Shown: positions 34,800 through 44,692 of the stretch, piece by piece
How the letters are laid out: each line of letters opens with the position of its first letter
How positions within the stretch are numbered: position 1 is the first letter of the stretch
Source of the DNA: Aquabacter cavernae
GTDB lineage: Bacteria; Pseudomonadota; Alphaproteobacteria; Rhizobiales; Xanthobacteraceae
Assembly (NCBI RefSeq): GCF_003993795.1
Contig: NZ_RWKV01000008.1
Coordinates: 806,001-870,000, forward strand
Reading direction: 5' to 3'
Length of the DNA: 64,000 nucleotides
Program-made: the position numbers and the translations under genes
The notes under the pieces: generated by a model
What the model was told of the DNA's origin: nothing
What the model saw: the letters and a program-made list of their open reading frames with translations, nothing else
Database searches by the model: none

Positions 34800-34984
34800 G
34801 GCGTCCTCCCGGCGGACATGACGTTCCGCGACCCTCGGCCCCCTGGACCGGAGCCGTATCGATTTCGTCCACAAGGACGCGCGAACCGGCCCAAAGGGCA
34901 CGTCAGCGCATGCCCAGGCTTATTCCGCGTCCAACAGGACAAGCAAGCGCGGAGCCTTGCTTCCGGTTCCGCTCCGGGCCGATC

Positions 34985-35785
34985 TCAGGGGGCGGGGAAC
35001 AGAGCATTGGTGCGGCCGGTCAGATAATAGACCGCAAGGCCGACCCACTCCTTCATCCCCACATCGGTGAGGTCCTGCCCCTCCGCCGCGCGGGCGAAGG
35101 AGCCGTTGAGCGCATCTGGGCCGATGGTGCGATAATCCACCGGCGTCGCGATGACCGGAAAATCCACGGCCCGGAAGCAGCCCATGGCCCGGGGCATGTG
35201 GAAGGCGGAGGTCACCAGCAGCCAGCGCGAGCCCGGCGCGGGATTGATCATGGCCTTGGCGAACGTGGCATTCTCCGCGGTATTGCGCGAGCGCGTCTCG
35301 AACCGCACGCGCTTGAGGTCGATCCCCACATCCACAAGGGCGGAACCGACGGCCGCCACTTCTGTGGCGCCGCTTTCCCCGAAAGCCTGGGCCGCGCCCG
35401 CATAGACCAGGGCCGCCTCTGGATATTGGCGTGCCAAGGCGGCGAACACGATCACCCGCTCGCCCGCATCATTCACGGCGGGCAAGCGGCGGCTCAGGGC
35501 AACGGCATCCACCTCGGCCCCGCCCAGGAGGAGGATGCCGTCCACCGGCCTGCCGTCCGGCACGAAGGGCGGAAAGCGCTCTTCCAAAGGCGAGACGATA
35601 TGGTTGGGAAGCGGCGTCAGGCCCGTCAGCACCTGCCCCACCACCGCAATGGACAGGCAGGCAAGGCCGAGCCGGCGACTGCCCGTCGCGACGAAGGCAA
35701 GCCCCAGAACGGCGATGAAGATCAACAGGTTCGAGGGAACGGCCAGCGACCAGAAAATGCGCGACAGCGTGAAAAAGTCGTCCAT
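34985..35785 (-). CDS. YdcF family (DUF218) membrane protein
   Basis: 266 residues. Two N-terminal membrane helices (NLLIFIAVLGLAFVA and GLACLSIAVVGQVLTG) are followed by a DUF218 domain: DGILLLGGAEVDAVALSRRL, ETRSRNTAENATFAKAM and SRWLLVTSAFHMPRAMGCFR. The ElyC/SanA-like branch has been linked to envelope polysaccharide or undecaprenyl metabolism. The biochemical role is not settled. It starts at ATG 35785 and is not obviously in an operon. Confidence 0.85.
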   Translation of the reverse strand: MDDFFTLSRIFWSLAVPSNLLIFIAVLGLAFVATGSRRLGLACLSIAVVGQVLTGLTPLPNHIVSPLEERFPPFVPDGRPVDGILLLGGAEVDAVALSRRLPAVNDAGERVIVFAALARQYPEAALVYAGAAQAFGESGATEVAAVGSALVDVGIDLKRVRFETRSRNTAENATFAKAMINPAPGSRWLLVTSAFHMPRAMGCFRAVDFPVIATPVDYRTIGPDALNGSFARAAEGQDLTDVGMKEWVGLAVYYLTGRTNALFPAP

Positions 35786-35895
35786 CGCCCTCACCCGGGA
35801 TTTGACATGCGGCCGACGATCGCCGCCGCATGCCAGACCCTATGCGCAACCTTGCGCGCCGCCGCAAGGGCAGCGGCGCGCGTGTCGGGGACTTC

Positions 35896-37068
35896 TCACA
35901 GGGTCTTCTGGAACAGCTCCCGGCCGATCAGCATGCGGCGGATTTCGCTGGTGCCCGCGCCGATCTCGTAGAGCTTGGCGTCGCGCAGCAGGCGGCCCAC
36001 GGGATAGTCGTTGATGTAGCCGTTGCCGCCCAGGGTCTGGATCGCCTCCAGCGCCATCCAGGTCGCCTTCTCGGCGGCGTAGAGGATCGCCCCCGCCGCG
36101 TCCTCGCGCGTGGTGGCGCCCCGGTCGCACGCCTTGGCCACCGCGTAGACGTAGGACTTGCAGGCATTCATGGTCACATACATGTCGGCGATCTTGCCCT
36201 GCATGAGCTGGAACGTGCCGATGGGCTGGCCGAACTGCTGGCGCTCGTGGACATAGGGCAGGACGATGTCCATGCAGGCCTGCATGATGCCCAGCGGCCC
36301 CGCCGCCAGCACCGCGCGCTCATAGTCGAGGCCCGACATGAGCACGTTCACGCCGCGCCCCACCTCGCCGAGCACGTTCTCCTCGGGCACCTCGCAATCC
36401 TCGAACACCAGCTCGCAGGTGTCGGAGCCGCGCATGCCCAGCTTGTCCAGCTTCTGGGCGGTGGAGAAGCCCTTGAAGTCCTTCTCGATGAGGAAGGCCG
36501 TCATGCCCCGCGCGCCGGCGGCCGGGTCGGTCTTGGCATAGACCACCAGCGTCTCGGCGATGGGGCCGTTGGTGATCCACATCTTGTTGCCGTTGAGCAC
36601 ATAGCGGTCGCCGCGCTTCTCCGCGCGGGTGCGCATGGAGACCACGTCCGATCCCGCGCCCGGCTCCGACATGGCGAGCGCGCCCACATTCTGTCCGTTC
36701 AGGAGCTTGGGCAGGTAGCGCTGCTTCTGTGCCTCGGTGCCGTTACGGCGGATCTGGTTGACGCACAAATTGGAATGGGCGCCGTAGGACAGGCCCACCG
36801 AGGCGGAGGCGCGGCTGATCTCCTCCATGGCGATCACATGCTCAAGATAGCCGAGCCCCGAGCCGCCATATTCCTCCTCCACGGTCACACCGAGAAGGCC
36901 GAGTTCCCCCAATTGGGGCCAGAGATCGCGCGGGAACTGGTTGGACTTGTCGATCTCGGCGGCGCGCGGGGCGATCTTGTCGTCCGCGAAGGCGCGAACC
37001 GTGTCGCGCAGCATGTTGGCGGTCTCGCCGAGATCGAAATCGAAACCCTGATGGGCGTTTGGCAACAT
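35896..37068 (-). CDS. ivd: isovaleryl-CoA dehydrogenase
   Basis: 390 residues of the acyl-CoA dehydrogenase family. [20 protein letters not shown] and [20 protein letters not shown] bind FAD and substrate. [20 protein letters not shown] holds the Glu that in isovaleryl-CoA dehydrogenase is the base, placed on this helix instead of the usual C-terminal position, which supports the assignment. [20 protein letters not shown]-type sequence and [16 protein letters not shown] close it. It acts in leucine degradation. Its usual partners (methylcrotonyl-CoA carboxylase and lyase genes) are not adjacent here. Confidence 0.9.
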   Translation of the reverse strand: MLPNAHQGFDFDLGETANMLRDTVRAFADDKIAPRAAEIDKSNQFPRDLWPQLGELGLLGVTVEEEYGGSGLGYLEHVIAMEEISRASASVGLSYGAHSNLCVNQIRRNGTEAQKQRYLPKLLNGQNVGALAMSEPGAGSDVVSMRTRAEKRGDRYVLNGNKMWITNGPIAETLVVYAKTDPAAGARGMTAFLIEKDFKGFSTAQKLDKLGMRGSDTCELVFEDCEVPEENVLGEVGRGVNVLMSGLDYERAVLAAGPLGIMQACMDIVLPYVHERQQFGQPIGTFQLMQGKIADMYVTMNACKSYVYAVAKACDRGATTREDAAGAILYAAEKATWMALEAIQTLGGNGYINDYPVGRLLRDAKLYEIGAGTSEIRRMLIGRELFQKTL

Positions 37069-37164
37069 GTCGCTCTCCTCCCGCTCCCGGTTCTGCGAGG
37101 TCCGGGCAGACGCGCGCCCGGAAGACCGTGGAGACGAGGCAGAATAAAACGAATGGCCGTTTAT

Positions 37165-39291
37165 TCAACTCGTCCCGGCAGGTTCCTTGTCACTCGCGCT
37201 CGCTGTGTCCGTCCGCTCCGGCAGGCGCCGGTTCGCGCCTTGCGCGGGCACGGCCACGCGCTGCTCGTCCAGAAACCGCCGGGCGGTCTCGATGGGAACC
37301 GGCGGCGAGAACAGATAGCCCTGCGCCTGCTGGGCGCCGAAGGCCCGCAGGAAGCGAAGCTGCTCGCGCGTCTCCACCCCTTCGGCGGTGAGGATGATGC
37401 CCAGCGAGCGGCCGAGGCGGATCACATATTCGACGATGGCGGCCGCGTCGCGCTCAATGCCCAGATTGAGGATGAAGGAGCGGTCGATCTTGATCTTGGT
37501 GACGGGCACGCTGCGAATATGGACGAGCGAGGCGTGGCCCGTGCCGAAATCGTCCAGCGCGATGCGGATGCCCACGTCGCGCAGCCGCACCAGCGTCTCC
37601 CGGCCCGGCCCCTCCGCCGTGAACAGGGCGCTTTCGGTGATCTCGATTTCCAGGCGCGCAGGATCGAATCCGGTCTCCTCAAGCACCGCCAGCACCCGCT
37701 CGGAAAGATCGGGATCGCGCAGGTTGATGGCCGACATGTTCACCGAGAGGGTCACGTCCGGCAGGGTCCGTCCCGCCTCGCACGCGGCCCGCAAGACCCA
37801 GCTATCGAGCCGGCTGATGAGCCGCGAGCGCTCGGCGACGGGGATGAAGGCTTCCGGCAGCAGGCGCCCGTGCTCCGGATGGTCCCAGCGCACCAGCGCC
37901 TCGAAGCCCAGGATGCGTTCGCTCTCCACATCCACGAGCGGCTGATACAGCAGGGTGAGCTGGTCGTGGAGGATCGCCTCGGCCAGTTCCTGCTCCACCT
38001 TGCGGCGGTGCAGCGTCTCCACCTCCATGGGCGGCTCGAAGGCGGCAAAGGAGCCCCGCCCCTCCGCCTTGGCGCGGTAGAGCGCGATGTCGGCCCGCCG
38101 CATGAGATCGCGGGCGGTGGCCGCGTGGCGCGGCGCATAGGCGACCCCGACCGAGGCCCCCACCATCAATTCCCGGCCGTCCACGAGAACCGGCGCATGC
38201 ACCGCGCCGGTCACGCGCGCCACATGGGCGTCCAGCGCGGCGGCGGCGGGCGCCGCGATGAAGGCCACGAACTCGTCGCCGCCGAAACGGCCCGCATTGC
38301 CGGCTTCTCCGACCGCAGCCTCAAGACGGCGCGCGATCTCGCACAGAAGCTCGTCGCCAACCACATGACCGAGCGTGTCGTTGATGTCCTTGAAATCGTC
38401 GAGGTCGAGGAACAGCAGCGCCAGGGCATCCTGGTTCTTCATGGCGGCAAGGCGCTGTTCCAGAAGCGAGATGAAGCGGCCGCGATTGGACAGGCCGGTC
38501 AGATTATCCCGATAGGCCAGGGAGCTGGCGCGCGCCTCGCTTTCCGCCAGGGCGCGGGCGGAGCGGTGCGCCCGCACCAGGAAGGCGAGGCAGATGCCCA
38601 GCAACGCCGAGGAGAGCGCAGCAATCACAGGGGCAACGTCTGTCAGCGTCCCGATGCCCGCAGACTGGGTGCGCCAGGACATGACCAGCGGCGCATCTCC
38701 CGCCAGATTGGTGAGGACAACCCCGTCCTCGCCACCGCGCGACGGTTCGCGCGCGGGCATGACATGCAGGCCCGAAACCTGAAGACGCTGCTCCATCTCC
38801 TTCAGGAAGGCGTCGTCCACCGCATCCACGGCGATGCACAGCAAACCCGGTGCGCCGGCTAACGGAGGCACGATAACCGCGAGGCCCACGCCCCGGTCAT
38901 CGACGATCAGCCCCATGCTGCGCTCGCCGATGCCGCGTAGCGCGCGGCGCAGCGTGGGGGCGGCGGCCGCCATCTCCTCCTCGTTCAGCAGGGCGCCGTC
39001 GATGGAGGCATAGACCGGCTTGCCGCTTGAACGGTCCACCAGATAGGCCCGCTCGTATCCAAAATGAGCGTCCAGCGGGCGCCCGAAACGCTCATGGACG
39101 AAGGCGAACTCGCCGGAAACCGCACGGCCGATCGTGTCGCCCTCTTCCAGCAAAGCACTGGCGCTGCGCTGAACGGCGGCTGCGCGCTCCTCCAGGAGGG
39201 CGAAGACGGCGTCACGCTCGCGGGCAACAACCCGCCGGTCGTTGCCGGCCATCGTGATCACGAGAAGACCGATCAACGCCCCGAGCACCAC
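37165..39291 (-). CDS. membrane-anchored GGDEF-EAL protein (cyclic-di-GMP metabolism)
   Basis: From GTG 39291 it is 708 residues: a helix at the start, a periplasmic CHASE4-like sensor (about 20-215), a second helix (VIAALSSALLGICLAFLVRA), GGDEF at 337-341 and EAL at 464-466. GRFGGDEFVAF is intact. No RxxD inhibitory site is seen before it. The EAL half keeps FEALVRWDHP, DDFGTGHASL, KIKIDRSF and AEGVET, so both synthesis and hydrolysis are possible. GTG 39291 cuts the first helix. The frame continues 21 codons upstream to an ATT (39352-39354) with GGAGG in front, giving a better signal anchor; see findings. It is single and convergent with nothing. Confidence 0.9.
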   Translation of the reverse strand: MVLGALIGLLVITMAGNDRRVVARERDAVFALLEERAAAVQRSASALLEEGDTIGRAVSGEFAFVHERFGRPLDAHFGYERAYLVDRSSGKPVYASIDGALLNEEEMAAAAPTLRRALRGIGERSMGLIVDDRGVGLAVIVPPLAGAPGLLCIAVDAVDDAFLKEMEQRLQVSGLHVMPAREPSRGGEDGVVLTNLAGDAPLVMSWRTQSAGIGTLTDVAPVIAALSSALLGICLAFLVRAHRSARALAESEARASSLAYRDNLTGLSNRGRFISLLEQRLAAMKNQDALALLFLDLDDFKDINDTLGHVVGDELLCEIARRLEAAVGEAGNAGRFGGDEFVAFIAAPAAAALDAHVARVTGAVHAPVLVDGRELMVGASVGVAYAPRHAATARDLMRRADIALYRAKAEGRGSFAAFEPPMEVETLHRRKVEQELAEAILHDQLTLLYQPLVDVESERILGFEALVRWDHPEHGRLLPEAFIPVAERSRLISRLDSWVLRAACEAGRTLPDVTLSVNMSAINLRDPDLSERVLAVLEETGFDPARLEIEITESALFTAEGPGRETLVRLRDVGIRIALDDFGTGHASLVHIRSVPVTKIKIDRSFILNLGIERDAAAIVEYVIRLGRSLGIILTAEGVETREQLRFLRAFGAQQAQGYLFSPPVPIETARRFLDEQRVAVPAQGANRRLPERTDTASASDKEPAGTS

Positions 39292-39553
39292 GGCGAGCGC
39301 CGCGACGCCCGCGATGAAAAAGGTACGCTCCCTAGCGCCCGAACGTCTCGGAATTTTATCCTCCGGCGGCCAAGCCGCTGATACGACGTCCCAGGTGGAA
39401 CGCTCTGTTTTTTAGGCACCTCGTCGCGCGATGCGCAACCAGCACCATCGTCGCTGCCGACGTGAGCCGGCTCACACCGGCAGCGACTGACGGGGTGTGA
39501 ATATGCGCCCATGCACCGCCCGTCGCATCGGGAAAATTCCGTAAGGAATAACT

Positions 39554-40957
39554 TCAGCGGGCGAACCAGAGGGAAGCGAAGCCCAGGAAGGTGAAGAAGC
39601 CCACCGTGTCGGTCACCGTGGTGACGAACACACCCGAAGCCACCGCCGGATCAAGCTTGAGCTTGTTGATGGTGACCGGGATGAGAATGCCGAACAGCCC
39701 TGCCGCCAGCATGTTCACCACCAGCGCGGACGCGATCACCCCGCCGAGCTGGGTATTCTGGAACCAGAGGGCGGCGATGGTGCCCAGCAACACCGCCAAT
39801 ATCACCCCGTTGCACAGGCACACCAGGACTTCGCGGCGGATCACGCGCCGCGCATTGTGGCTGCCGAGATCCTTGGTGGCGAGGGCCCGCACCGCGACCG
39901 TCATGGTCTGGTTGGCAGCATTACCACCCATGGACGCCACAATGGGCATGAGAACCGCCAGCGCCACCATATGCTCGATGGTGTCGGCAAACAGGGCGAT
40001 GATGAAGGCCGCAAGGAAAGCCGTGCCCAGATTGATCACCAGCCAGGGCAGCCGGGCCCGCGCCGTATAGGAGACGCTGTCGGAGAGTTCTTCGTCGCTG
40101 CCGACGCCCGCCATGGCGCGCAGGTCCTCGTCCGCCTCTTCCTGGATCACGTCCACCACGTCGTCGATGGTGATGACGCCCACGAGCCGGTCGGAATCAT
40201 CAACCACAGGGGCCGAGACGAGGTTGTAGTGCTCGAAGAGGCGGGCCACCTCCTCCTGGTCGTCGCTGGCCTTCACCACCTGGCGCTGCTCGCTCTTCAC
40301 GGCCGTCAGCAGCACCGAGCGACGGGTGCGCAGCAGCCGGTCCAGGGGCACGGAGCCGACGAGGCGATAGGCCGGGTCCACCACGAAGATCTCGTAGAAG
40401 GTGTCCGGCAGATCCTCCGTCTCGCGCATATGGTCGATGGCGCGGCCCACGGTCCAAAAGGGCGGGACCGCGATGAATTCGGTCTGCATGCGCCGACCGG
40501 CGCTCTCTTCCGGATAATCCAGCGAGCGCTCCAGCGCGCCGCGCTCGGGGGCCGGAATGTAGCGAAGGATTTCGGCCTTCTCGTCCTCTTCCAGGTCTTC
40601 GAGGATGTAGACCGCATCGTCGGAATCGAGGTCGCGGATGCCGTCCGCCACGATCCAGGGCTTGAGCGCGCCCAGAATCTGGACGCGCATGGTCTCGTCC
40701 AGCTCGGTCAAGGCGGTAAAGTCGAAGTCGCGGCCCAGAAGCTCGATGAGGCGCGGCCGGTCACCTTCGTCCAGCGCCTCGATCAGGTCGCCCAGATCCG
40801 CTTCATGCAGCGGCTCGATGCGGGACTTGAGCGCTGCGCGATCCCCCTCCCCGATGGCCGCCTCGACCTGTTCGATGAAGGCGGGCAGGAACGCACCGTC
40901 CTCGTCGCGGATCGCCTGGGTCTCGGCTTCGTCCAGGGGGGGAGTGTCATCCTGCAT
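39554..40957 (-). CDS. mgtE: magnesium transporter MgtE
   Basis: 467 residues. N-terminal MgtE_N helical domain (LESLIEALDEGDRPRLIELL-type), then two CBS domains (QTEFIAVPPFWTVGRAIDHM, and NLVSAPVVDDSDRLVGVITI) that sense cytoplasmic Mg2+. Five membrane helices follow, with VASMGGNAANQTMTVAVRAL and LAAGLFGILIPVTINKLKLD forming the pore, and ASGVFVTTVTDTVGFFTFLG at the end. Homodimeric Mg2+ channel of the inner membrane. ATG 40957; no operon partner. Confidence 0.95.
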   Translation of the reverse strand: MQDDTPPLDEAETQAIRDEDGAFLPAFIEQVEAAIGEGDRAALKSRIEPLHEADLGDLIEALDEGDRPRLIELLGRDFDFTALTELDETMRVQILGALKPWIVADGIRDLDSDDAVYILEDLEEDEKAEILRYIPAPERGALERSLDYPEESAGRRMQTEFIAVPPFWTVGRAIDHMRETEDLPDTFYEIFVVDPAYRLVGSVPLDRLLRTRRSVLLTAVKSEQRQVVKASDDQEEVARLFEHYNLVSAPVVDDSDRLVGVITIDDVVDVIQEEADEDLRAMAGVGSDEELSDSVSYTARARLPWLVINLGTAFLAAFIIALFADTIEHMVALAVLMPIVASMGGNAANQTMTVAVRALATKDLGSHNARRVIRREVLVCLCNGVILAVLLGTIAALWFQNTQLGGVIASALVVNMLAAGLFGILIPVTINKLKLDPAVASGVFVTTVTDTVGFFTFLGFASLWFAR

Positions 40958-41199
40958 GCATCCGCCCCTTTCACCGGCATTGATGAGATCGCGGATGCGT
41001 TCTAGAGCGGCATCCAGGCTGAGGGAAACAGTTTCTCATTCCCTAAAGTCACCCGCGTGCCCTTTTGTGCCGCAAGGATCTGCGCGATCGGGGATCCAAT
41101 GGCTCCAACCGGACGGCCCGATACCTCCCGCGCAGACCGGCCCCAAGAGAGCGTTTTGCGAGACCCAAATCCCACAAACCCCAACGCAAGGTCAGGCTC

Positions 41200-41991
41200 A
41201 TGATTCGAAGCCGTTTTTCGCGATGGATCGGGGGAATCAGTCTCCCTGCCCTGCTCCTTGCCGCCCACACCGCCACTGCAGCCGAATGCCCCGGCCATCC
41301 CGGCGCCGTGGGCACCTCCCGTGTCATGGAAGTGCCGGCGGGCGTGCAGGTCGGCACCAAATCCTTCCCCACGACGCTCCCGCTCGCGGAAAAGGAAGTG
41401 ATTCTCACCTTCGACGACGGCCCCTGGCCCGGCACCACCGCTGCGATCCTCGACGCCCTGAAGGCACGCTGCGTGCGGGCCACCTTCTTCCTCATCGGCC
41501 AAAACGCGAAAGCGCGGCCCGAACTGGTGCGCCGGCAGATCGCCGAGGGGCATACGGTGGCGCACCATTCCATGACCCACCCCACCGAGACCCTCGCCAA
41601 GATGCCGTTCGAGGCAGCGGTGGGGGAAATCGACCGGGGCATGGCGGCGGACGACCTTGCCGCCTATGGCAGCGCCGCCGGTGCCCCGCGCGTGCCCTTC
41701 TTCCGCTTTCCCGGCTTCGCCTCCACACCGCGCCTTCTGGATAACCTTTCAGCACGCGGCATATCGGTGTTCGGCGCCGACTTCTGGGCAAGCGACTGGA
41801 ACCGCATGACACCCGCCCAGCAGCTCGAACTGGTGCTGGGCCGCCTGGAGGCCGCAGGGCGCGGCATCGTGCTGTTCCACGACACCAAGGCGCAGACCGC
41901 CGAGATGATTCCGGCCTTCCTGGACGCTCTGGCGCAACGGGGCTATCGCGTGGTGCACATGGTGCCGGCCGGCACAGGTGGGCAGAAATGA
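41200..41991 (+). CDS. exported polysaccharide deacetylase (NodB-like)
   Basis: 263 residues with signal peptide (IGGISLPALLLAAHTATAA). NodB homology: EVILTFDDGPWPGTTAAILD (motif 1 with catalytic Asp and metal-binding Asp), EGHTVAHHSMTHPTETLAKM (motif 2, His-rich metal site), VPFFRFPGFASTPRLLDNLS (motif 3) and RGIVLFHDTKAQTAEMIPAF (motif 5). It removes N- or O-acetyl groups from polysaccharide or peptidoglycan in the periplasm; the substrate is unknown. ATG 41200. A hairpin terminator directly follows. Confidence 0.9.
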   Translation: MIRSRFSRWIGGISLPALLLAAHTATAAECPGHPGAVGTSRVMEVPAGVQVGTKSFPTTLPLAEKEVILTFDDGPWPGTTAAILDALKARCVRATFFLIGQNAKARPELVRRQIAEGHTVAHHSMTHPTETLAKMPFEAAVGEIDRGMAADDLAAYGSAAGAPRVPFFRFPGFASTPRLLDNLSARGISVFGADFWASDWNRMTPAQQLELVLGRLEAAGRGIVLFHDTKAQTAEMIPAFLDALAQRGYRVVHMVPAGTGGQK

Positions 41992-41993
41992 AA

Positions 41994-42015
41994 ATGGCGA
42001 CCCGAGGGTCGCCAT
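41994..42015 (+). terminator. hairpin between the deacetylase and tRNA-Leu
   Basis: Perfect 10-bp stem (ATGGCGACCC with GGGTCGCCAT), 2-base centre, three bases after the stop codon. There is no U-tract. Confidence 0.55.
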
Positions 42016-42045
42016 GTTCCGCTGAGGCCGGCTAAGGCCAAATCC

Positions 42046-42130
42046 TGGTGCGGACGAGAGGACTCGAACCTCCACGGGTCTCCCCACTAGCACCTCAAGC
42101 TAGCGCGTCTACCAATTCCGCCACGACCGC
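42046..42130 (-). tRNA. tRNA-Leu (anticodon GAG)
   Basis: 85 bases with a long variable arm, as in tRNA-Leu. Acceptor GCGGTCG, D arm GGCGGAATTGGTAGACGC, anticodon stem CTAGC/GCTAG with loop TTGAGGT (anticodon GAG), T arm GGTTCGAGTCC, CCA encoded. Confidence 0.95.
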
Positions 42131-42297
42131 ATCCAGATCTGGCGCCGAGCCCAGGGCCCGGCAGCCGGCTCATCGCCGGGGGCCATCGTCTAACAGATCG
42201 ACTCTGGCGCCACAAGGCCCTATCACGCGGCGCGCACATATCCATATAAGGGATGTGGACAAGGGCGCACCGCCGCCCGTGAAAGCCTTGTCGTTTC

Positions 42298-43008
42298 ATG
42301 TCTGAAATCATCGCCCGCCCCCGCATCGACACCGACCTTCGCCCCGTCGCGCCCGACGCTCCGCCTGTGGAATGGCATATCAGCGACCAGCTCGTGCCCT
42401 ATCCCGATGCCATGGCGCGCATGGAGGCGCGGGTCGCGGCCATAGCGGCGGGAACCGCTCCCGAGGCCGTGTGGCTGCTGGAACATCCCCCACTCTACAC
42501 GGCGGGAACCAGCGCCAAGCCCGCGGATCTCGTGGATGCGCGCTTTCCGGTGTTCGAGACCGGCCGTGGGGGCCAGTTCACCTATCACGGCCCCGGCCAG
42601 CGCGTGGGCTATGTGATGCTGGACCTCAAGCGCCGCCAGCCGGACCTGCGCCGCTATGTGAGCGCGCTGGAAGCCTGGCTCATCGCCAGCCTCTCGGCCT
42701 TCAATGTCACCGGGGAGCGCCGCGAGGACCGGGTGGGCGTCTGGGTGCGCCGAGCGGGCGGCGAGGACAAGATCGCCGCCATCGGCATCCGCGTGCGCCA
42801 ATGGGTGACGTTTCACGGCGTGTCGCTGAACGTCGATCCCAATCTCGACCATTTCGGGGGCATCGTGCCCTGCGGGGTGCGCGAGCACGGGGTGACGAGC
42901 CTTGCCGATCTCGGCCGGCTCGCCTCTTTGCCGGAGGTGGACACGGTGCTGCGTGTCGCCTTCGAGGAGATATTCGGTCCCACCACGGGGCCCGCCACCC
43001 CCTTGTGA
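42298..43008 (+). CDS. lipB: lipoyl(octanoyl) transferase
   Basis: Transfers octanoate from acyl carrier protein to lipoyl domains. 236 residues. [20 protein letters not shown] and [20 protein letters not shown] define the family. [18 protein letters not shown] carries the catalytic Lys158, and [15 protein letters not shown] the nucleophile Cys192, so both catalytic residues are present. ATG 42298. It is a single gene convergent with the porin. Confidence 0.95.
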   Translation: MSEIIARPRIDTDLRPVAPDAPPVEWHISDQLVPYPDAMARMEARVAAIAAGTAPEAVWLLEHPPLYTAGTSAKPADLVDARFPVFETGRGGQFTYHGPGQRVGYVMLDLKRRQPDLRRYVSALEAWLIASLSAFNVTGERREDRVGVWVRRAGGEDKIAAIGIRVRQWVTFHGVSLNVDPNLDHFGGIVPCGVREHGVTSLADLGRLASLPEVDTVLRVAFEEIFGPTTGPATPL

Positions 43009-43036
43009 GGGGCGGCGGGCATGTATCGCGGAAGGG

Positions 43037-44545
43037 TCAGAAGTTCCGCTGGGCGCGGAAGCCGCCGGACCACACGTCCGTGGAGCCGCCGAACGCCGTC
43101 AGCGTCCCGGCCGAGCCGGTGCCGGAGATGAGCCCCGCCGTGGCGGGCAGGCTGCCATCCACCTTGGAGTAGAGCACCTCCAGGCCGAGATCGAGATTCT
43201 TCACCGGCGACCACACGGTGTTGAGCCCCACCTGGGTCACGTTCACGCTGTAGCCACCGTTGAACAGAGCGGCGCCCGGCAGGAGCGCCACATTGGCTGC
43301 GGAGAAGGTGGCGTTCGCGGGCACATCCACCTTCACATAGCCGGCATAGAGGGCCGAGCGCAGATTCGGCATCCAGAAGTGGCGGAACTGGCCCTGGATG
43401 GACCAGCCCGTTTCCTTGGAATAGCCGTTCCCGTTCCAGATGGCGTCCGCGATGGGATAATAAGCGCCGCTGGACGCAGCGAAGGGCGAGTTGAGGTCAA
43501 CGCTGCCCAAGGCCGAGGCACGGCCCTGCTGAGTGCCCGCCAGGCCCAGATAGTTCAGCGCGCCATCGGCATAATTGGCTTGCAGATAGAAGCTGTCGCC
43601 CGGCGCGAGCATGGGCAGCTTGATCTCAAGCGCGCCGCCCAGAGCGAAGCCCCAGCTATCGGTGCCGGCCGCGCCCACATATTGCGTGCCGCCGACACCC
43701 GCCGGCGTGAGGCCCGCGACCTGATGCAGCGCGCCGGACAGGAGCGCGGTGCCCCAATCCTGGTCCAGCCGCAAATTGGCGACCACGTCCGGCGCCTGCT
43801 GGCCGTCCTGGTAATTGTTGTAGCGCAGGCCATTCAGGCCGGTGAGCGTCGAACCGCCCGTGAACGTGCCGGACGACGGGCCGTACTGCACGCCGGTGGT
43901 GCGGTTGGCGGCGTCTTCAAGAGCGATGGTGGCCGAGAAGCCGTTGCCGAACTGGGCCGTATAGGCGATGGCCGACGTCCAGGTGTTCGAGCCCGCATAG
44001 GGGATCGTCAGCATGTAATCGGTGCCGGTATCGAAGAAGGACTGCGTGTAGCCGAAGGTGAAGCCCGCGAACTGGATGAAGGCGCGCTCAAGATAGAGCG
44101 AACCGCCCGCCGGGCTGCCGGCCGCCGCCTGCGAATCCCACTGGCCGCCGAACCGTACGAAGGACCGCAGCACGCCGTAATCGGTGGCGGTGCGCGCATC
44201 CAGGTCCACCACGGTGCGCACGCGCGTCATGTAGTCGTCGGCCTTCTCGGTGTTCAGCGGATAGCCGCCGACGCCGGTGCCGGGTGCGCTGAAGGCCGTT
44301 CCCGCTGCCGAGGAGATCATGGGATTGAAGGTGCCGACGGCGTTCACATAGGCGTCGAAGCGGACAAAGCCGCCGAGCCGCAGGCAAGTGTCCGTGCCCG
44401 GCACATAATAATAGCCCGCGCCATAGGCGGCGCAGACCTTCACATATTCAACGGCCTTCGCCTTGACGGGAAGGTCAGCCGCATTCGCGGCGGCGCAGGC
44501 TCCCATGCCCAGCATGGAGACCGGCAAAAGCTGCCAGAGTTTCAT
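43037..44545 (-). CDS. outer membrane porin (alphaproteobacterial porin_2 / Omp2 type)
   Basis: 502 residues with signal peptide MKLWQLLPVSMLGMGACAAA ending ANA-ADL. VKAKAVEYVKVCAAYGAGYY and CLRLGGFVRFDAYV form the Rhizobiales porin start. DLDARTATDYGVLRSFVRFG follows, and the chain ends in Phe (SGGFRAQRNF), as needed for Bam recognition. Two Cys (AVEYVKVC and TDTC) are usual in this family. Forms a 16-strand trimeric general porin. ATG 44545 with GGGGA; a strong hairpin lies in the leader 20 bases upstream. Confidence 0.93.
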   Translation of the reverse strand: MKLWQLLPVSMLGMGACAAANAADLPVKAKAVEYVKVCAAYGAGYYYVPGTDTCLRLGGFVRFDAYVNAVGTFNPMISSAAGTAFSAPGTGVGGYPLNTEKADDYMTRVRTVVDLDARTATDYGVLRSFVRFGGQWDSQAAAGSPAGGSLYLERAFIQFAGFTFGYTQSFFDTGTDYMLTIPYAGSNTWTSAIAYTAQFGNGFSATIALEDAANRTTGVQYGPSSGTFTGGSTLTGLNGLRYNNYQDGQQAPDVVANLRLDQDWGTALLSGALHQVAGLTPAGVGGTQYVGAAGTDSWGFALGGALEIKLPMLAPGDSFYLQANYADGALNYLGLAGTQQGRASALGSVDLNSPFAASSGAYYPIADAIWNGNGYSKETGWSIQGQFRHFWMPNLRSALYAGYVKVDVPANATFSAANVALLPGAALFNGGYSVNVTQVGLNTVWSPVKNLDLGLEVLYSKVDGSLPATAGLISGTGSAGTLTAFGGSTDVWSGGFRAQRNF

Positions 44546-44564
44546 TGCAATTCCCCGCACGTTT

Positions 44565-44595
44565 GGCCCCGGCTCCGAAAAACGGAGCCGGGGCC
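44565..44595 (-). promoter_or_regulatory. 13-bp hairpin in the porin mRNA leader
   Basis: Arms GGCCCCGGCTCCG and CGGAGCCGGGGCC, 5-base T-loop on the mRNA strand, ending 20 bases before the porin start codon and just ahead of its ribosome site. No U-run follows, so termination is unlikely. Confidence 0.7.
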
Positions 44596-44692
44596 ATAAT
44601 CACGACCTCAGGGTGTAGCGGGGTAACGCGATAGAAATACTACAAGCTGTATCGCCACCGGCCGCGCCGTTCGGCGCCGGCCGGCTGGGACC

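Noticed and set aside
35830-38862. A 1010-codon open frame on the + strand opposite ivd and the GGDEF-EAL gene
   Set aside because: It is antisense to two well-supported genes in the wrong frame. Its protein is His/Gln/Gly/Arg-rich and has no domain. Long antisense frames are expected at this GC content.
40990-41060. TCTAGAGCGGCATCC string and GGGAAA/TTTCCC-like segment before the deacetylase
   Set aside because: It recalls the start of the palindromes at 29620, but too little matches to call it a copy.
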